64,000 bases of DNA, taken from the NCBI GenBank assembly GCA_902800965.1, contig CADCGK010000001.1:248001-312000 (forward strand). The letters run 5' to 3'. The notes beneath the pieces were generated by a model. The model saw nothing but the letters and a program-made list of their open reading frames with translations. It made no database searches and was not told the DNA's origin. The translations under genes and the position numbers were made by a program. Shown one piece after another: positions 61,756 to 64,000 of this stretch; the first letter of the stretch is position 1, and the number at the start of each line of letters is the position of its first letter. The DNA comes from an uncultured Bacteroidia bacterium. Its GTDB lineage: Bacteria > Bacteroidota > Bacteroidia > Bacteroidales > F082.

Positions 61756-62915
61756 TTATCCATTTTTGATAATTCCTCTTTCACCTCGGTCATCACGTCT
61801 GAAAGATCTTGGCAAGCCTCCATGGCAGCACCAGCGCTGGCATCAGCATAGTACTCCACGAAAGGAGCCTTCATGGCGTTGATCTTCTCCAAGGCGTTGT
61901 TGATGGCATTGACTGTCTTGGTGTCCAGCTCAGCATTGCCATCGGCAATGTAGGCATGCAACGAACGGTCCTCGTCACGATTGCTTTCCATTCCGCCCAT
62001 ATAGGCATTCTGCACACTGATAATGTTGTCATAAAAGTCAATGATGGACTTTTGGCTATAAGGTGATTCCACATAATGAGGATCCTCGCCTGTATGTGGC
62101 TTTCCGATCTTGGAGGTGCCCACCTCGTCGGCGATGTCGATGCAGCCGTCGGCGATGGCTTGGAGGGCGTTGGTAAAGGTGGCGTAGGTGCTGCCAGCCT
62201 GTCCAGCGAGGAGCATGTTGGCACCGTAAGAGTTGCTGCCACCATTGACGGTGGTGTTAAGCTCCAGTTCTTCCATTAATGCAGCATGTTCGGCTGGAGC
62301 GTCCTCGTTCCAGCTCACCTCCAGTTGGAAGCAACGGTTGCGGAGGTCGCGCGACACGGCGACTACGTAGGTCATCATGTCGTCGTTTACCTCATTTACA
62401 TCACGGGGTTGTCCTTCACGGAACAGGATGAATTCGATGCCGTGGAAGCCGAGCAGGGCGTTGCCGAGCTGTTCACCGGCCACAGTGCCATCCTCATCGC
62501 CAGCCAGCATCTCGATCATGTTGGGACTGGCCATCAGGTTGTTAAAGGCATCTTCGTCGAGAGGCCATGAGTCGATGTGCGGGTCGATACCGAAATCAGA
62601 GGCGGCGCCGAACAGGAAGGCCTCGCTCATCTCCCACCATTTGCGGGCTTCGAGGAAGCTCACAGTAGCTTGGTTGAGGTTGGTTTGGGTCTTGTTGGCT
62701 TTCAAGGCTTCAAGGTTTTCCACCAATGATTGTGTCTCCTCAGCAAGTTTGCCGTAGGTAGGATACACCGTCTGGTTGAGGTATTGCTTCACAATCGCCT
62801 CTTTGGTTTCTTTGTTCTTTTCTTCTACAATGTCGTCTTTGCCACAGGAGTTGAAGCTCAGGGCAAACAGAGCTGATACTGCGATCAGTGCCAGGGTTTT
62901 CGTTGTTTTGTTCAT
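61752..62915 (-). CDS. Imelysin family lipoprotein
   Basis: The 387-residue protein has a lipoprotein signal (LIAVSALFALSFNSCG) and the imelysin (peptidase M75-like, EfeO/M-like) fold. The motif GFHGIEFILF near 155 matches the GxHxxE signature, which is thought to bind iron rather than to act as a protease. A second helix bundle with SLHAYIADGNAELD and QSIIDFYDNIISV follows. It heads the operon with the di-heme oxidoreductase. Confidence 0.9.
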   Translation of the reverse strand: MNKTTKTLALIAVSALFALSFNSCGKDDIVEEKNKETKEAIVKQYLNQTVYPTYGKLAEETQSLVENLEALKANKTQTNLNQATVSFLEARKWWEMSEAFLFGAASDFGIDPHIDSWPLDEDAFNNLMASPNMIEMLAGDEDGTVAGEQLGNALLGFHGIEFILFREGQPRDVNEVNDDMMTYVVAVSRDLRNRCFQLEVSWNEDAPAEHAALMEELELNTTVNGGSNSYGANMLLAGQAGSTYATFTNALQAIADGCIDIADEVGTSKIGKPHTGEDPHYVESPYSQKSIIDFYDNIISVQNAYMGGMESNRDEDRSLHAYIADGNAELDTKTVNAINNALEKINAMKAPFVEYYADASAGAAMEACQDLSDVMTEVKEELSKMDK

Positions 62916-63144
62916 GGGTTTATCTGTTTAGTTGTTAGAATTTACGTCATCTGAATATTCACGATGCAAAATTCCGATATTATTTCCTTCAGAAAAATCA
63001 TCAATAATGACGATTCCTGAGGGACCGACTCACCAATAATGGGGAATAGGGCCTCTCCAGAATTGACGCTTGCCGGGGATTAGTATTTGATAGTTTGAAG
63101 TGCCATGACACTTCAACACGAAAAGATTCCGTCAATTGGACCTT
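62916..63144. other. Intergenic region upstream of imelysin
   Basis: No gene is seen in these 229 bases. They hold a GAATTTTG near-match to a -7 box on the minus strand before imelysin and a hairpin TTGAAGTG/CACTTCAA (63095-63116) without a T-run. Confidence 0.5.
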
Positions 63145-63846
63145 CTAACCTATCTTAAAAACTCTTTTATCGCCTGCTTTTATTCTTTCTTTGATTCCAC
63201 AGTAAACCTTGAGCTCGCCGTTTCCCAATTCTTCTGGATTGATTTGAGAAAGCACTTCCGAACTTTTTTGCATGTCGCCTGCTTCCCGATAGAGCTCCGC
63301 TTTTAATAAAGAATCAGACCTCTCGCTCCAATCATACAATTCTATAAATTCGTTTATGATGCCAGCAATAAAGCTTTCTTCCTCTGGATCAAGTTCTTTG
63401 GTCTCATGTCCGATGTATTGGGAATCATGTCTATAGTAGCAGTCATTGTAAGATTGTATCAACCAGTATCTGATATTTACCAAATCTTCAGGATTACATT
63501 TTATTGAGGAAAAATCGTTATATGCCTGAACCAGTCTATTTTTCCCCTTTGCTACGCCTTTTTCGCTCAGGAACTGAGAGTAAGCTTCTTTCCATTCATA
63601 ATAGGTCATCTCTCCCTTTTCCCACGATTTGCCTAAGCCAGACCTGGAAAAGCACCTATATTCCAAATAGTATTTACCACACCTCTGGCATTTTTGCACT
63701 GGAGATACTTGTGGTAGCATTGGGGCAATCATTTTACCATCGGACCAAAACTCTGCATCAATAGCGTTACCAGATTCAATTGCGAGCAATCTTTTCTTTT
63801 TCCAACAATAAGGACATCTGACTATTTCTGCTCTTCCTGGGATCAT
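63145..63846 (-). CDS. Zinc-ribbon protein, unknown function
   Basis: The 233-residue protein has two CxxC pairs (VRCPYCWKKK near 11; KCQRCGKYYLEYRC near 54) that form a zinc ribbon, followed by a helical region without signal peptide (PEDLVNIRYWLIQSYND; REAGDMQKSSEVL, perhaps a TPR-like hairpin). The function cannot be assigned. The base composition is more AT-rich than in the imelysin operon next to it. Confidence 0.7.
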   Translation of the reverse strand: MIPGRAEIVRCPYCWKKKRLLAIESGNAIDAEFWSDGKMIAPMLPQVSPVQKCQRCGKYYLEYRCFSRSGLGKSWEKGEMTYYEWKEAYSQFLSEKGVAKGKNRLVQAYNDFSSIKCNPEDLVNIRYWLIQSYNDCYYRHDSQYIGHETKELDPEEESFIAGIINEFIELYDWSERSDSLLKAELYREAGDMQKSSEVLSQINPEELGNGELKVYCGIKERIKAGDKRVFKIG

Positions 63847-63879
63847 GGTTGAATCAATTTGAATTGTTAATAGTAAGTC

Positions 63880-64000
63880 TTATAGTTCCATAACCCTAAC
63901 AGTGGCCGTCTTTTCACCTTCGCAAATCGTCATAGAATAATCATAGTTGCCTTTTTCTCCTTTGGGAACGGCCTCGTCATTCACCAGCCCCGAGCCCCAA
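63880..64000 (-). CDS. Partial gene at the right edge (C-terminal end only)
   Basis: Forty codons including the stop are visible, with the peptide starting WGSGLVNDEAVPKGEK and ending ATVRVMEL. There is no internal stop. The family cannot be recognised from this piece. It ends 33 bases before the zinc-ribbon gene in the same direction. Confidence 0.5.
   Translation of the reverse strand, partial: WGSGLVNDEAVPKGEKGNYDYSMTICEGEKTATVRVMEL

Noticed and set aside
62990..63144. Possible riboswitch or Fur box before imelysin
   Set aside because: The hairpin TTGAAGTG/CACTTCAA and AT-rich tract do not fit any riboswitch fold or a convincing Fur site.

Overview
The window looks like a chromosomal segment of a Bacteroidales-type bacterium (phylum Bacteroidota), probably an anaerobic fermenter. 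The evidence is the gld gene pair (gldE-gldD) behind mutY-ssb, many promoters of the Bacteroidota type (-7 box TAnnTTTG), almost no Shine-Dalgarno sequences, a TonB receptor paired with a DUF4249 lipoprotein, LytS/LytTR regulation, and a very large, strongly codon-biased pyruvate:ferredoxin oxidoreductase. No rRNA, CRISPR array, integrase or intact insertion sequence is visible.

Layout. 0-6 kb: thiL and a CPBP membrane protease, divergent from dusB; a CAU tRNA; a four-gene ExbB/ExbD energy-transducing operon; tRNA-Ser. 5.7-12 kb: leftward operon trpS-hflX-tatD-ansA and leftward operon hup-(29-aa basic protein)-rng. 12-15.6 kb: rightward mutY-ssb-gldE-gldD. 15.6-19.1 kb: a UvrD-type helicase with a nuclease-like insertion, bracketed by two ~245-bp inverted, structured repeats. 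19.1-23.6 kb: a Cys/His-rich lipoprotein divergent from nifJ. 23.6-28.1 kb: AT-rich orphan genes, a DUF1016 nuclease-like gene, a lipoprotein whose VWA domain appears circularly permuted, and a 2-hydroxyacid dehydrogenase. 28.2-38.7 kb: a TPR protein, a membrane TPR/HTH regulator, secreted and lipoproteins, DUF4249, a TonB receptor and a LytS/LytTR pair. 38.8-48.4 kb: tyrS, a truncated outer-membrane protein, a DUF3089 hydrolase, glyA-upp, sdaA-elbB, tRNA-Ala, a small HExxH protein opposite an Imm32-like protein, and yqeY. 48.5-58 kb: two MATE exporters, hemW, an aquaporin and a tolC-macA-macB operon split over four genes. 58-64 kb: CDF metal exporter, a ResB/CcsA-like cytochrome c assembly protein, di-heme oxidoreductase, imelysin, a zinc-ribbon protein and a partial gene at the right edge.

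The most unusual content is non-coding. (1) The structured repeats around the helicase keep their base pairing while their sequence diverges. (2) Heptamer (and some octamer) tandem repeats of different sequence sit just before start codons or between genes, often also coding the last residues of the upstream protein. (3) A ~32-bp REP-like element has entered reading frames in frame, including the signal peptide of gldD. (4) In several genes the -7 promoter box lies only 4-5 bases before the start codon, which predicts leaderless or nearly leaderless mRNAs.
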